From Pinus tabuliformis (lineage: Eukaryota > Streptophyta > Pinopsida > Pinales > Pinaceae), in assembly GCA_031772625.1 (NCBI GenBank), contig CM062818.1:1281218277-1281282276 (forward strand): 64,000 nucleotides of DNA, given 5' to 3'. The notes beneath the pieces are model-generated. The model was not told the origin of the DNA, did not search any database, and worked only from the letters and a program-made list of their open reading frames with translations. How positions within the stretch are numbered: the stretch's first letter is position 1; every line of letters begins with the position of its first letter. This document shows positions 32,646 to 44,527 of this stretch, piece after piece. The translations under genes were made by a program, and so were the position numbers.

Positions 32646-33134
32646 GAGGTTGGCATTAAGAGGGAGACTACTACACCACATACTCCTGAGCAGAATGGTG
32701 TGGTGAGAAGGAAGAACCACACGATGATGGAAGCTGTCCGGGCCATGCTACATGATCAAAGACTTCCGAAGTTTCTATGGGCTGAAACTACAATCATCGT
32801 TGTATATGTACAAAATCGATGCCCTCATCAAGAATTGGGTTCCTAAACTCCTGAATAAATGTTCACCATCGGTCAAAGGGAAGTCGTGATTAGTCATGAT
32901 GTCACCTTTGACAAAGATATGGCCCTCAGCAAGGTGGACAATCTGCTGACTTTGAGTAGCTCTCAAGAGGCCGACAGCAGGGAACCGAAAGAAAAGGATG
33001 ATGAATCAATGCCTGATGTAGAAGAACCCATGGATCCGATTGATCCTCATCCACATGAGCCTTCCTCTTCTAGGAAAAGGCCTTCATGGCTTAGGGGGAT
33101 TCTTGATGATGCTGAAGGACATGCTGCACCCTGA
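32646..33134 (+). pseudogene. Integrase 3' part and linker
   Basis: Resumes at GIKRETTTPHTPEQNGVV, typical of the end of the Copia integrase core, so both catalytic Asp residues and ~100 residues between are missing. The third catalytic position (Glu in NGVVERKN of relatives) reads Arg (NGVVRRKN). It then runs through the C-terminal region (DVTFDKDMAL) into an acidic, Pro/Ser-rich linker that precedes RT. Confidence 0.75.
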
Positions 33135-33309
33135 GGAACCTTCCATCAAAGTAAGAAACTTAACAGGTATTAGGGATACCTGACCATCATGAGCACGATC
33201 ATACAAAATGAACCTTCATCATTCTCAGATGTCATCAAGCATTAACTATGGAAGGATGCTATGACCATAGAATATGGGTCTATTATGGAGAATGATATCT
33301 GGGAAGTAG

Positions 33310-34076
33310 TTCCCAGACCCTAGACAAGACAATTGTTACTTCAAAATGGATTTACAAGATAAAGCATGCAACAAATGCAAGTATGGAAAAGTATAGGGTT
33401 CATTTTGTTGCTCGTGGTTTATCCCAGAAGGGAGGTATAGACTATGATATTTGCACCTGTTGCCAGATATACGACCATCCGCTTGATCTTAGCCCTTGTG
33501 GCTTCATAAGGATGGAACCTACATCAGATGGATGTCAAGATCGCATTCTTACATGGTTCTATCAAAGAAGAGGTCTATGTGGAGCAACCTGAAGGATTTG
33601 AGATTTATGATTGAAAAACTCATGTATGCAGGTTGAAGAAGGCTCTCTATGGGCTAAAGCAAGCACCCCGAGCATGGTATGAGAGGATCGATAGCTACTT
33701 GATGAAGCTGGGATTCACTAGGAGTGAAGTTGATCCTAACCTTTACCTTAAGGTTGAAGATGACAAGCCTCTCATATCGGTGTTGTATGTCGATGACCTC
33801 TTTCTAACAGGTGCAAACCCTCTCATTCACAAATGTAAGAGGGAGATGGCTTCTGAATTTGAAATGAAGGACCAAGGACTTGAAGTATGGCAGAAGCCAA
33901 GGGAAATTTTCCTATCTCAAGGAAAATATGTGGTAAAGATATTAGAAAGATTTGGTATGATGGACTGCAAGCTTGTGACTACCTCGAGGATCTTAACTTT
34001 TAGAAGTTATATGGTAGTGATGTCGGACCAGACTTGGGAAATGCCTCTGAGTTTCAAAAAAACTCATTCGCATTGA
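33310..34076 (+). pseudogene. Copia reverse transcriptase, frameshifted
   Basis: Pieces in shifting frames: KWIYKIKHATNASMEKYRVH, then VARGLSQKGGIDY (33383-33592 frame), [20 protein letters not shown] in the next frame, and from 33633 [19 protein letters not shown] with LYVDDLFLTGANPL. The catalytic YVDD is intact. A small in-frame deletion removes the usual HYFLGL segment (text reads KDQGLEVWQKP). At least three frameshifts. Confidence 0.85.
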
Positions 34077-34552
34077 TGTTCTTGGTGAACCTCCGTCCGA
34101 ACATATGTTTTGCAGTTAGCATTGTGAGCTCATATTTGGTTCAGCCTCACTGGATTGATGCCAGGAATCTTCTGAGATGTCTTCAGGACACAATCTCTCA
34201 TGGATTAAGATACACTGCCGGAGATGTGAGACTACTTGGATATACTGATGTTGATTGGGCAGGCAGTGTGGTGGACCGTAAGAGCACTTCCGGGTACTGT
34301 TTCACCTTGGGATCTGCTTCGATATCCTGGATGAGCAGGAAGCAGAAGTCGGTGGCTTTGAGCACTACCGAAGCAGGATATATTGTTGCTAGCATAACCT
34401 CATGTGAGGCAGTCTGGTTGCGAAAGCTCTTCAGTGAGCTGTTTGGATTTACATTGGATACCACTGTGATTCTCTGTAACAACCAGAGGTGGGATTTGAT
34501 TATTGAGGAATCCTGTATTCGTCAATTGCTCCAGCAGATAGACATCATCTAG
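34077..34552 (+). pseudogene. Copia RNase H domain
   Basis: In frame from 34034 to 34552. It contains YTDVDWAGSVVDRKSTSGYC, SWMSRKQKSVALSTTEAGYI and EAVWLRKLFSELFG, the standard Copia RNase H blocks with the catalytic Asp and the TEA Glu present. The C-terminal HIDIRYHFIR-type end is scrambled after 34480. Confidence 0.85.
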
Positions 34553-34619
34553 GATATGGTAAGTTGATGAGCAAGGAAGCTCCATCACATTAAGATGATG
34601 TACAGGTTGATACACCTTG

Positions 34620-35658
34620 TCAAAGCCCCGAGGAAAGATCTAATCTGTGATTTTCCCAAACGACTTGGAGTCGGCAAGAAACCCTTGTACAAGGGTCCTG
34701 CATGTTGCATACATTGAGCTCTGGGAGCTCTGAGGGCTTGCGGTTCCTACTGGAGCAACATATGACCACAGGGTGACTCACCCTCCCCTCGTGTTGCACA
34801 CTGGAATAAGATGATTCGCTATCTTGTGGAACAGGATGATTCGCTCTCCTGTGTAGCAGGATGATTAGTTCTCCTGTGAGGCCTGGATTGATGTGTTCTC
34901 CATGGCAATTGTAGCAGGATTGATGTGTTCTCCTATGAGGCCTGGATTGATGTGTTCTCCATGGCAATTGTAGCAGGATTGATGTGTTCTCCTGTGAGGA
35001 CAGGATTGATTAGTTCTCCTATCGAGGCATCCTACCCATGCAGTCTGCGACTCATGGGAAGTACCTCTCATCTGATCAATGAGCAGGGAAATGAATTTAG
35101 GGACCATAGTAGTACCGATGGACGCATCGTTGTAACTACCGTACTCCCTACGGTAGGATGACCTCCATTGATCTGGGATCAATGATACTGGTCTGGGACC
35201 AGTGGTAGGAGTTGTACCATACTATGACGCTGACTTCGGGTCAGTTGAGACTGGTCTGGGATTAGTGGTACATACTCTGAGACTGACTTTGAGTCAGTGG
35301 AGGATGATATTGTTCTGGGACCCTTGGAATTGTACTCACTATGACACTGACTTTGGGTTGGTTGAGACTGGTCTGGGACTAGTGGTACATACTCTGAGAC
35401 TGACTTTGAGTCATTATGATACATCCTCGATCATTTCTTCTTCTTCATAATTCAGGCAAAAGCAGAGTAGACCAGAACAATGCAAGAGCAGAGCAGAACA
35501 GAACAAAATAGTACAGATCAGTGCAGGGCAGAACAAGACAAAGCAGAACAGACAAAATAGAGCAGATTAGGGCAAGGGTCAGGTTGTACAAGGCAGTGCA
35601 TTTGATTGATGAATAGTAACGACCGATAGACAGATTGCAGATGAAGTTCTCCATGGTT
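34620..35658 (+). repeat. 3' untranslated region with tandem repeats
   Basis: A 59-bp unit (GAGGCCTGGATTGATGTG...) repeats at 34878 and 34937, with a half-unit GATTGATGTGTTCTCC before and after. A ~117-bp unit (TTGAGACTGGTCTGGGA ... ACTCTGAGACTGACTTTGAG) occurs at 35245 and 35362. 35455-35600 is a run of degenerate AGCAGAACAG/AGTACAGA motifs. No protein coding seen. Confidence 0.75.
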
Positions 35659-35667
35659 GAGAGGGAG
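35659..35667 (+). other. Polypurine tract of Copia element
   Basis: GAGAGGGAG directly before the 3' LTR TGTTAAAATT. Confidence 0.75.
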
Positions 35668-36907
35668 TGTTAAAATTGGAAACTAGGGCAAAACTTCATG
35701 TGGGTCATCTTATTCATGGCTAATAATATTTTTATTAGCTTCCTCTCGTCGAGAGGTGTAGGATTGATATAAAGATCATCCAATTCCGATAAGTATTCAT
35801 GGAGATATGAATTTATTTTGATTATGGAATTATTATCAAGCCGACCTACAACTCATGTAGGCTCAGAAGCCCAACAGTCGCATCTATTCACCCACCAACG
35901 TTGTGTACAAATATAAGAGGACTTTTCCTCATTTGGACTCACTCATCTCATCACATCTCTCTCTCTCTACTATGCAGATATGAGTCTCTTCTCTACTGCG
36001 CTGAAATGGGTCTCTCTCTCTCACACATGTGAAGCCGGAAGCTGTTGAATTTGAAGCTGCAACTGCAGAAGTAAAGATTGCCTTGCGTGGCCTAGAATAT
36101 CTCCTCTTTGGAACTACTCTGTAGGTCCATCTGAACCTCCTTTGAAAGCCACAACTTTTGGTGGTGGAATGAAGTCAATCCGACGAACGGTTTGCAAGAT
36201 ATCGACTGCCCTAGTTTGAAGCCGGAAACTGCTGAAACTGAAGCTGCAACTGCAGAATTAAAGATTGACTTGCGTGGCCTAGAAGATCTCCTATTTGGAA
36301 CTATGTTGTAGGTTCATCTGAACCTCCTTTGAAAGCCGCAACTTTTGGTGGTGGAATGAAGTCAATCCGACGAACGGTTTTCAAGATATCGACTGCCCTA
36401 GTTTGAAGCCGGAAACTGCTGAAACTGAAGCTGTAACTGCAGAAGTAAAGATTGACTTGCGTGGCCTAGAAGATCTCCTCATATTAACTGCATTGTAGGT
36501 TCATCTGAACCTCCGCTGGAAGCCGAAACTTTTGGTGGTGGAATGAAATCAATCCGACTGTCGGTTTGTGAGATATGGTCTGCCCTAGTTTGATAATGAA
36601 GCCGCTAATGCTGATGCTACTAATCTAGGGTTTGCTACTACTGATATGAATCAGATTTATTGTACTATTTCTCTCTGTTGAATTATTGAAGATAAAAGAA
36701 GATTTGATCAAAGGGTTTCCTCACACATTGTGGGGTTTGTCCTTGGCTAGCCGCCACACCTTGTGTCTCTTGTCTTGGCTTGTTTTCTGTCGATTGTTTA
36801 ATGTTCTATCTGCACTTTACTTTATGTACATGTGATTGCTAATCGGTGGAATATAATAAGAAAAAGAAGTATATTGTTATAAGCATAGAACATACCATAA
36901 TTTAACA
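35668..36907 (+). repeat. 3' LTR of Copia element
   Basis: 1,240 bp, with the same triplicated block (36031-36590). Ends ...AATTTAACA before ATATG. Confidence 0.92.
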
Positions 36908-37017
36908 ATATGTTTGTAATGAAAGAAATTATATCTCTCGATCGGGATGCAGGATGTTGTCAAAGGAGATAGGTTGGTATGTGATATGGGCTATACAAAA
37001 TTCATAACAACCATCGT

Positions 37018-39848
37018 TGATCCAAAACTGAAAAAGGTATTATAGACTATGTGTGAAGTTGCCTATGTTACTTAGTGCAATGGATCGAAAAGATTGCGAA
37101 TAATATGAACACTTAAACAAATAGAAAAAACATTAAAACCATCAACACAACCAAGTTTAATAAAGGAATTCACCAGAATTCCTGGCTATATCTCTTGGTC
37201 CTTTCACTTCCAGTGCTGACCTCTCTATTATGTCTGTTAGTTGCAGTCTTCGCAGCCTGTCACTAGGGATCAAAATGGGCTCTTACTATGTCTAGTTTTC
37301 AGAGATCTTTTGCACATGAGTTTCAGTACAAATCATATCCAAAGTATGTCCATCAGAAGTAGCTCAAAAAAATATCTCCAATAGTATATGACACTCCCAT
37401 AACCAGTTTCTGGATCAGAAGATATGTTCGAAATGAATGATTGATTCTTGGTTATGCATGTTTTGAGGCCATTTGCTGCACACAGGGACAGGTTTACTAA
37501 AAAATCCATTTCTGAAATAATGGACAGGGATTTTACAAAAGTGAAAGAGGTTTTTGTCAATAACATACCAGTAAAAAAAACTTTCTTCAATTTATGCATA
37601 GGTGTTACTATGTGGGAGATATGCAGTGATATTTAAGTCTACATTAAAACAAAACAAATTTTGCATTTGTTTTACTATTTTAGTCATTATAGTGCGGTGC
37701 CATTTTAAAACAGATGGAAAGTAATTTTGAGAAACCCAAAGAATTTTTTGTCAATCATGAGCCATATAACAAAAACCTCTTCATTTTACTCCCAAGTGTC
37801 CTGAGTTGGAATATTTGACTAGATCTTTACAAGCTATTTTTACAATTTTAAATATTTAGTGATTTTCTATTTTCGAGATTATTGTGTGACACGGATTCTG
37901 AGCAATTGGAAACTAATTTCTAAAATTTGAGAGATTCTTTCTCACACATGACCTTATATACAAAAACCTCTTTCAGTTTTGTAATAGGTGTTATGGTTTA
38001 AGATATACAAGTTCATCTTTGAGCCCTATTTTCAGAAATTCGGTCTAAAATTAATGTAACTGATTCTATCTTGAAAGAGATGGTTGAGCTCAACTCCCTT
38101 AGTACAGGGATGAGCTAATTGTATATATTTGATGAATTTCAGAGTGTAATGGTTGGATTCTTGCAGCAGAGCGAGGCTGCATTGGACTATGTAAAGTTTT
38201 TTTTGAATATTATTTTAATGAAATTTTTTCTGCTCTTTAAATCTGGGATTCATCATGGTGTTTAATTTGAAGTATGTTTTTCTTGTAAATTCATTTCCAT
38301 GCTTTATTTTTTCTGCTAATTTCGTTACAACATTCTCTAAGGGAAGTGTTAAGAATCCATCCATGCACAATGCTCCTTTCACAATGATTATGTTGCTTGA
38401 TGTAGTGGTTATCTTTTCAGAATCTATCCTTTGTTAGATGCTCTGTTCAGTAACCCTGTGCTTCTCTTTCTTCTAAAGTTTCCACTGTAGATCTATCCCC
38501 TGATTGATGCCTATAGGGAAATGGTCTTTTCCCTCCTTTCTTCTCTCATTATATATTTAATCTGGCTGTACATTGTGCTTACTTTGCCCCAAGTTTGTCG
38601 GTAGAAACTAGCCCCAAATCCATAGCCCAATAGTCCCTTCTCTTGTTGTTTTCAACCCACAATTTTCAACCAAATCCTTATTCTTCATAGCTAGCCTAAG
38701 GTTCAGTTATTGCAGCCATGTTTTGTTGGCAAAAGAGAGAGCCCTCTCTGGTCTGGCAGGGCTAGATGCCAGATAAAAATCTTGGTCTATGGTTACCTCA
38801 GAATTGTCTCTTCTCAACCTTGAGGTTCATTGTGAGTGCTAACAATGTCTTCAAATTGTTGTTAAAGTTGTGAGCTCAGAAACAGAGTCTCAAACATGAA
38901 AATGGATCTTGCCACTGTGTTCAGCTTGAGTTTTCGAGTCAAAAGGAGTATACACATGATTATACTTGGCCACTATGACCTCCACACCCCCTGGAACAGT
39001 TCAAAACTACACTCTGTCAAGTATTTTTGTGTTACGGTATTATACCACATATAGTTACAAACTGCGATAATTGTGAAACAATATGATTACATTAAAAACA
39101 AAGGATAAACTAAAGGACCAGCGGGTGTGGAGTTGACCCCAATCGTCTGGCCTTTTCCTGGCGTACAGCCTGATACCATACGATCCGACGACTATCGCAT
39201 CCCGCTCGTCAACTAATCCGAATGATTTGCACAGTTGATCTGTCCTATGGGATCTGATGGTTGTCATGCGGTCTTGTGCTCCAAATAGCACATTTACTAA
39301 TTCTTCGAAGGCACGTGAAGAAGTGGTTTTCAGGAGGCTATGTGTCGAGCACCTAGTGGGATCGCATGCTCTTGGTTGAAAACCACTTCTTACCTTAAAG
39401 GCATGGGATAAACCATTTACTACTCTACTATTAGAACTAAAATAGTTTATCTTCTTTTTCATAACTTTATCATGTCCGTTTTCTAGGATAACCTGCCTGC
39501 ATGTTTCAATAGGATATGCATCGATCTCCTTTGATCAGATGACGTCCGCTCTTGATCGCTGATCCCCATCGCCTGTGGTATGAACCAATTTCAAACTGCC
39601 ACATCATCTTCTATGCTGACATCTTCAAGAACTTGTGACTCTTTTGCAGGTTGCCACTTGTTCTGCTGACGTAGGCATTGAATTTTTTGGCCTAATATTT
39701 AATTGGCTTTATTTTCCTTATCCGAACTCAGATTTGCATGTTGTTTGCACTGTTGGCTTCGTATTCACAAGCACTTCAACAATATTCAATTTTCACCTAT
39801 ATTTGAATACTTTTGATCTATAGGCTATGCTGAATCCATTTTGGATCA
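37018..39848 (-). repeat. 3' LTR of Gypsy element (long form)
   Basis: 2,831 bp. 37018-37235 and 38845-39848 match the 5' LTR. The 1.6 kb between (37236-38844) has no counterpart there and is bounded by direct ATGTCT hexamers. No coding recognised in the extra segment. Confidence 0.85.
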
Positions 39849-39858
39849 CTCCTCCCCA
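39849..39858 (-). other. Polypurine tract of Gypsy element
   Basis: Minus-strand TGGGGAGGAG immediately precedes the LTR start TGATCC. Confidence 0.65.
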
Positions 39859-39904
39859 CTAGAAGCTTTTGGTCCACCAAAAGTTGGTTTTAGCTATCAA
39901 GTGA

Positions 39905-40326
39905 GGATAAAGTTACCTCACCTTTCCAATCTCTATCCATTGTGCTTTACATGGATTTGTACCTTTGATTCCAACTCAAAGATACTCAACATTTCCCTGT
40001 CGTGAAGTTCTTATGCTCCTGTCTAGAACTGTGTCCTCCTGTAACTCATTGAGATACTCGGGCAACAGATCTTCAATGGAATGTAGCTAACCTTTCTCTT
40101 TGGGATCTTCAATCAATGAAGGTTCATATAATTGCAAGTTTTCAACATTTATGACAGAGTAGATTTGAATGTAGGCTGGTAGATCTAGGCGAAAATCATT
40201 TTCACCAATTTTATCAAGTATTTTGAAAGGACCATATCTAATTGGTTTCAACTTTTTACCTGCCCCTTGCAGTATTTCTTTGCTGATGTAAAACCAGACT
40301 TGATCACCAAATTGAAAACTATGCAC
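39905..40326 (-). pseudogene. Integrase C-terminal region and chromodomain remnant
   Basis: The frame 40326-40087 reads MHSFQFGDQVWFYISKE, then GAGKKLKPIRYGPFKILDKI, then FRLDLPAYIQIYSVINVENL, the GPY/F-type module of Gypsy integrases. Beyond a stop, minus-strand codons down to about 39905 give VEYL-stop-VGIKGTNPCKAQW, which resembles VEYLVKWKGY...ATW of chromodomains with the aromatic Tyr and Trp kept. Chromodomains steer integration to marked chromatin. The identification rests on a short, damaged stretch. Confidence 0.65.
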
Positions 40327-41300
40327 AACTCGATGCTTGTCATGTCACGCCTTATACCTTGATTGGCTTCTTTCTAGTTGTTCCTGTACTACCTGGTGAA
40401 TTTCCTGGATTTGTTCAATGAACTTGGTTGCTTTGTCGACATCACTGTGTCCATCAATTGCTATGTCTTTACCAAAGACAAAACCCAAGGGAGACTTTGG
40501 TATAAAACCAAAACAAGTCTCAAAAGGAGATCTTTGAGTAGAATATTATTTTGCACGGTTGTAAGCATGCTACACATAACACAAATGCTCATCCCAATGT
40601 TTGCTGCAATAACATCGAAGCAATTATATCACTGTCTTGTTGACCACTTATGTCTAACCATCTATTTGTGGATGAGATGTTGTGCTCTTCTTTAATCTTG
40701 TGTCCATTAACTCCCATAGACTTGACCAAAATATCCCAACAAATCGATAATCTCGATCAGATACAATAGAAATGGGTAACCCAAAATGAACCCATACATT
40801 TGGAAAGAACAACTTTGCATTTTGTTCAGTTATGACCTATTTATTACATGGTATCAAAATACACATCTTACTAAACTTTAGACTTTGGAAATCCCCCAAC
40901 AAAATCCATGGAAACACTCTCCCAAGGACGAGAAGGAATTGGAAGTGGAATATACAAGCCTAATTTTCTATTACTTGGCTTGCTTGTAGCACACATAGTA
41001 CATCATTTAATATATCTAGAAATTGTCTCATTCATTCATGGCCAATAGCAGAACCTTTTTAATTGTGCAACTATTTTACTTACACCAAAATGTCCTGATA
41101 TGAGAGAAGTATGTGCTTCTTCAATTATGTTAACTCTTTCAGTTTGTGGAATGCATAACTTTCCCAAATGATATAAGAGTTTGTCCTTTATGAAATAATC
41201 CAAATCTTCTACCTGCTTTCCATGACTTAAAGTTGCATATACATCCTTGAAATTTGTGTCTTGAGCATGTTGTTCAATGTAACTTTCATGAATTACTGAA
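40327..41300 (-). pseudogene. Gypsy integrase zinc domain and core, broken
   Basis: Minus-strand: EEAHTSLISGHFGVSKIVAQ (His of the HHCC zinc site, at 41036-41130), CTMCATSKPSNRKLG after a stop, PSRPWESVSMDFVGGFPKSK (first catalytic Asp), then IVSDRDYRFVGIFW (second Asp) and TSHPQIDG-stop-T-stop-VVNKT. In relatives the latter is GQTEVVN, so the catalytic Glu codon is now a stop. Confidence 0.8.
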
Positions 41301-41329
41301 TTATGCTTATGTATTGTGGATGCATTTAT

Positions 41330-42640
41330 AATTGGTCTTGATAACATGTATGCAACCTTATTATGTATGCCCTTCTTATATCTAATAACAAGATGAAATT
41401 GTTGTAGAAAACCCATCCACCTACAATGTTGTGATTGTTGCAATTTAGTTTGTGAGTGTAAATATTGAAGTGGTTGATGATCTTTATGCATGATTGTTTC
41501 TTTACCCATTATATAATGTTTCCACTTTTTAACACTCTGAACTAATGCATACAATTCTTTATCATATGTAGGATAGTTAACTATTGTTGATGTAAATGTC
41601 TTAGAATGAAAACATATAGGATTTCTGTGCTACACCAACACTGCCCCCACCGCATATTAACTTGCATTTGTCTCGATCTCAAATGGATGTTGAAGATCTG
41701 GCAGTGATAGTACTGTCATTGTACTGATCATTTATTTCAATGTGTCGAAGGCTTTCTGTTGTTTTCCTCCACACTGAAACACTTGTTTCACACTTGTCAA
41801 AGCATGTAAAGGAGTTGCAATCAAAGAAAAGTTAGCAATAAACTTTCTCCAATATCGCATTGCCCTAGTAAAACTTCTAACTTTTGTAGCAGTATTGGGC
41901 TTAGGGAAATTTACAATGACTTCAACCTTAGAGGGATCTATCTTCAATTCACCACCCCCTACAATATAACCCAGATAGTTCAAAGATGTTATGCCAAATT
42001 CACATTTTGATAGTTTTACATTAATATTTTCTCTTTTTAAAACATCTAAAATCTACTTCACATGCTTTACATGTTCATCCCACGTTCTACTAAAAACAAG
42101 AATATCATCTAAATAGACTATTACATAATCATCAATGAATGGTCTAAATACATCATTCATGACTCGCATGAATGTAGCTGGAGCATTAGTCAATCCAAAA
42201 GGCATAACCATCCATTCATAAAGTCCTTGCTTTGTTTTGAAAGCAGTTTTCCATACATCCTGTTTGGCAACTCTGATCTGATGGTAACCGCTACACAAGT
42301 CCAATCTAGAGAAGTAAACAACATCTTTTAACTAATTTAACAAATCATAAATATGAGGAAGAGGATAATGATTCTTTATTATAATTTTATTTAGTGCTCT
42401 AAAATCAATTCACATTCTCCATGAACCATCTTTCTTTCGCACTAACACAATAGGTGATCCGCACGGTGATGTGCTTGGTCGAATAAACCCTTGTTCTAGT
42501 AACTCCTATACCTACTTATTCATATCTACATTCTCTAGAGTTGATAACCTGTACATTCCAATGTTAGGTAGTGCAGCATCTTGCTGCAAATAAATCTTGT
42601 GTTCTATCTCTCGCTTGGGTTGAATCCTTTAGGCTCTTGA
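41330..42640 (-). pseudogene. Gypsy reverse transcriptase and RNase H, broken
   Basis: [40 protein letters not shown] and [19 protein letters not shown] (42304-42053, catalytic YLDD intact). Then NYLGYIVGGGELKIDPSKVE and AMRYWRKFIANFSLIATPLH (41983-41732), the Gypsy thumb region. RNase H: YDKELYALVQSVKKWKHYIM and HKDHQPLQYLHSQ, then GFLQQFHLVIRYKKGIHNKV (41554-41330). Stops and frame changes separate the pieces. Confidence 0.88.
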
Positions 42641-42786
42641 AATAGAATATCATAATTGGAAACAACTTTAACTAGATCTGCTTTCTATTTAGGATTACAG
42701 CCTTGGAATGCATCGGATTTATCAATATCCTTTTCTTTTACAATCATAACTAAAAATTGTTTACTTGAATTTACAATTCTTTTCAT

Positions 42787-43323
42787 CTATCCTGAATTTA
42801 GGAGAGAGAAGTTATCTTTGAGTTTATGAGCCCTTATAATATATTCAGCTCCATCTTTGCCGAGTTGATACTTATTTTCAGCTCGATAGAAGATAGCATT
42901 TGTATCGTACAAGTATGGACTTCCTAACACAATTCCACATATGTCTAATGGGACTATGTCTAACTCAAACGCATCTACAAACTTTGGCCCAATAGCGAAA
43001 CGAAGTTTACATTGTTTCGTAACTTGTAGCTTTGTTTTATGACACACCCAACCTAATGAACATGGATTCTTACGAGGTTTTGTTTCTAGACCCAACTTCT
43101 TCACAATTGCTTCAGAAATCAAATTAACTTGTGACCCACTATCAAATAAAGTATCAATTTTAGTATGCTTGGAAGTGACTCTAATATGAAATAGATCATT
43201 CCTTTTCCTCTCAACATTATCATTATCAACATAATTCCAAGAAGTACTTGTAGATGATTTAGAATCTTTACCTTTTATACTTGTAGCTGTAACCATTGTC
43301 TCATCACTTGAGTCTGATCCCAA
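42787..43323 (-). pseudogene. Gypsy protease domain
   Basis: 178 codons. Active-site segment IDTLFDSGSQVNLISEAIVK (DSG intact), then LGLETKPRKNPCSLGW, and DICGIVLGSPYLYDTNAIFY, the YD-VLG-W-like second half. The frame is open across the domain, but it is cut off from Gag by a stop at 43323. Confidence 0.85.
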
Positions 43324-43350
43324 GTCCTTTTGAACAACAACAAAATTCTT

Positions 43351-44472
43351 TCACTCTTTACTCCCAAACTTCTTAGGCTTCAATTTCGGATGCAAAGACC
43401 AACAATGTGCCTCATCATGTCCTTCCTTCTTACAATGAGTGTATGAAGGTTTACCCTTCTTCACAGTGTTTGTTTTCCTCTCCTTCCATTTCAGTTTCTT
43501 CTTTCCTTTATTCTTGCTTTCAATAGGTTTAGATGATTTCCCAACATGTAGGGTTACATTTTTACCTCTAGCCTCTAGATGAGTTGCTTGAATTGATACA
43601 TCATCTAAGCTATTTGGGTTAAACATAAGTATAGTATGCCTCAAATAACTATGAAGACCACCTATATATTTTAACAATGTCTCTGGTGCATCCAATGATA
43701 TGCCTAATGTTAAAGCTCTCTTACAGAATTGCTGAGTATAACTCTGAACACTTTGACCTTTTAGTTGACGCAGTGTTTGTCAACTCATCATTGCATGTTG
43801 CATATAAGCCAAAGGATAAAATTGCTTTTTAATAGAAGAAACCAATCCATTCCAAGTTGAAATGATTTTACCATTCCTTTGGAGATCTGCTTGTGTCTTG
43901 CATTCCCACCATACAAGTGCGGTTCCTCCAAGTCAAAGGCTAGTAACCTGGATCTTCTTCCTTTTTGAATCAACTTTCTGCACCCTGCAATATACATCAA
44001 TTTGCCTTGTCCAATTATCAAGCTTTTTAGCATTAAGTTCGCCATCATAAATTGGCAAATCAAATTTTACATCTAATTTTATCAGAGAGGCTTTGTTTCT
44101 CTTCTTCTTAGAATAACTATTTTTATGAGAAGAAGATGATGATGATGACAATGATGGTGATGATGGAGGAGATGGTGGAGGAAGCATTCCTCTTTTTCCT
44201 TTATCTTCTTTCTCTGGAGGGACAAAAAGAAAAGGTTCCTCTGCTCCTTTGTCTGGTTTAGGTGATGAAGTACCTTCACCTTTGCCCCTTTTAAACTCAT
44301 GATAAATTTCATCCACCATGACACGTATCATCATGAAACTATCCAAGAATTCAGATTTTGACTCAAATGGAGTTTCATCTACCATCCTTCTTTGTGCAAA
44401 TACACTTCCAATCTCTGGATTCGCCTCAAAAAGTTCACCTTCAGCTTGTCTGAACCTCAACCTAGTAAGCAT
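43351..44472 (-). pseudogene. Gypsy Gag with zinc knuckle, broken
   Basis: 44472-43933: N-terminal part with a Ser/Pro/Glu-rich spacer (SSSSSSSHKNSYSKKKRNK) then KFDLPIYDGELNAKKLDNWT, the start of the Retrotrans_gag domain (hydrophobic, Trp). A frameshift near 43933 continues with a WW(E)-like core. 43695-43351: rest of capsid and the knuckle YTHCKKEGHDEAHCWSLHP, in which the first Cys has become Tyr. Confidence 0.85.
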
Positions 44473-44513
44473 TCAAATATCCACACAAACTTGTCAAACC
44501 TTAAAAAACTTAT

Positions 44514-44525
44514 GCACTGATACCA
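44514..44525 (-). other. Primer binding site (initiator tRNA-Met)
   Basis: Minus-strand TGGTATCAGTGC two bases after the LTR end; a common Met-i PBS variant in Gypsy elements. Confidence 0.8.
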
Positions 44526-44527
44526 CT

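Larger units (their letters stand above)
29865..36907 (+). mobile_element. Copia LTR retrotransposon, complete but decayed (7,043 bp)
   Basis: LTRs 29865-31103 and 35668-36907 (TGTTAAAATT...AATTTAACA) are flanked by a perfect 5-bp target duplication ATATG (29860-29864, 36908-36912). PBS directly follows the 5' LTR. Domain order Gag, (PR lost), IN, RT, RNase H is Copia. About 60 LTR differences counted by eye give ~95% identity, so it is older than the nested element at 14766. Multiple frameshifts, stops and deletions abolish coding. Confidence 0.93.
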
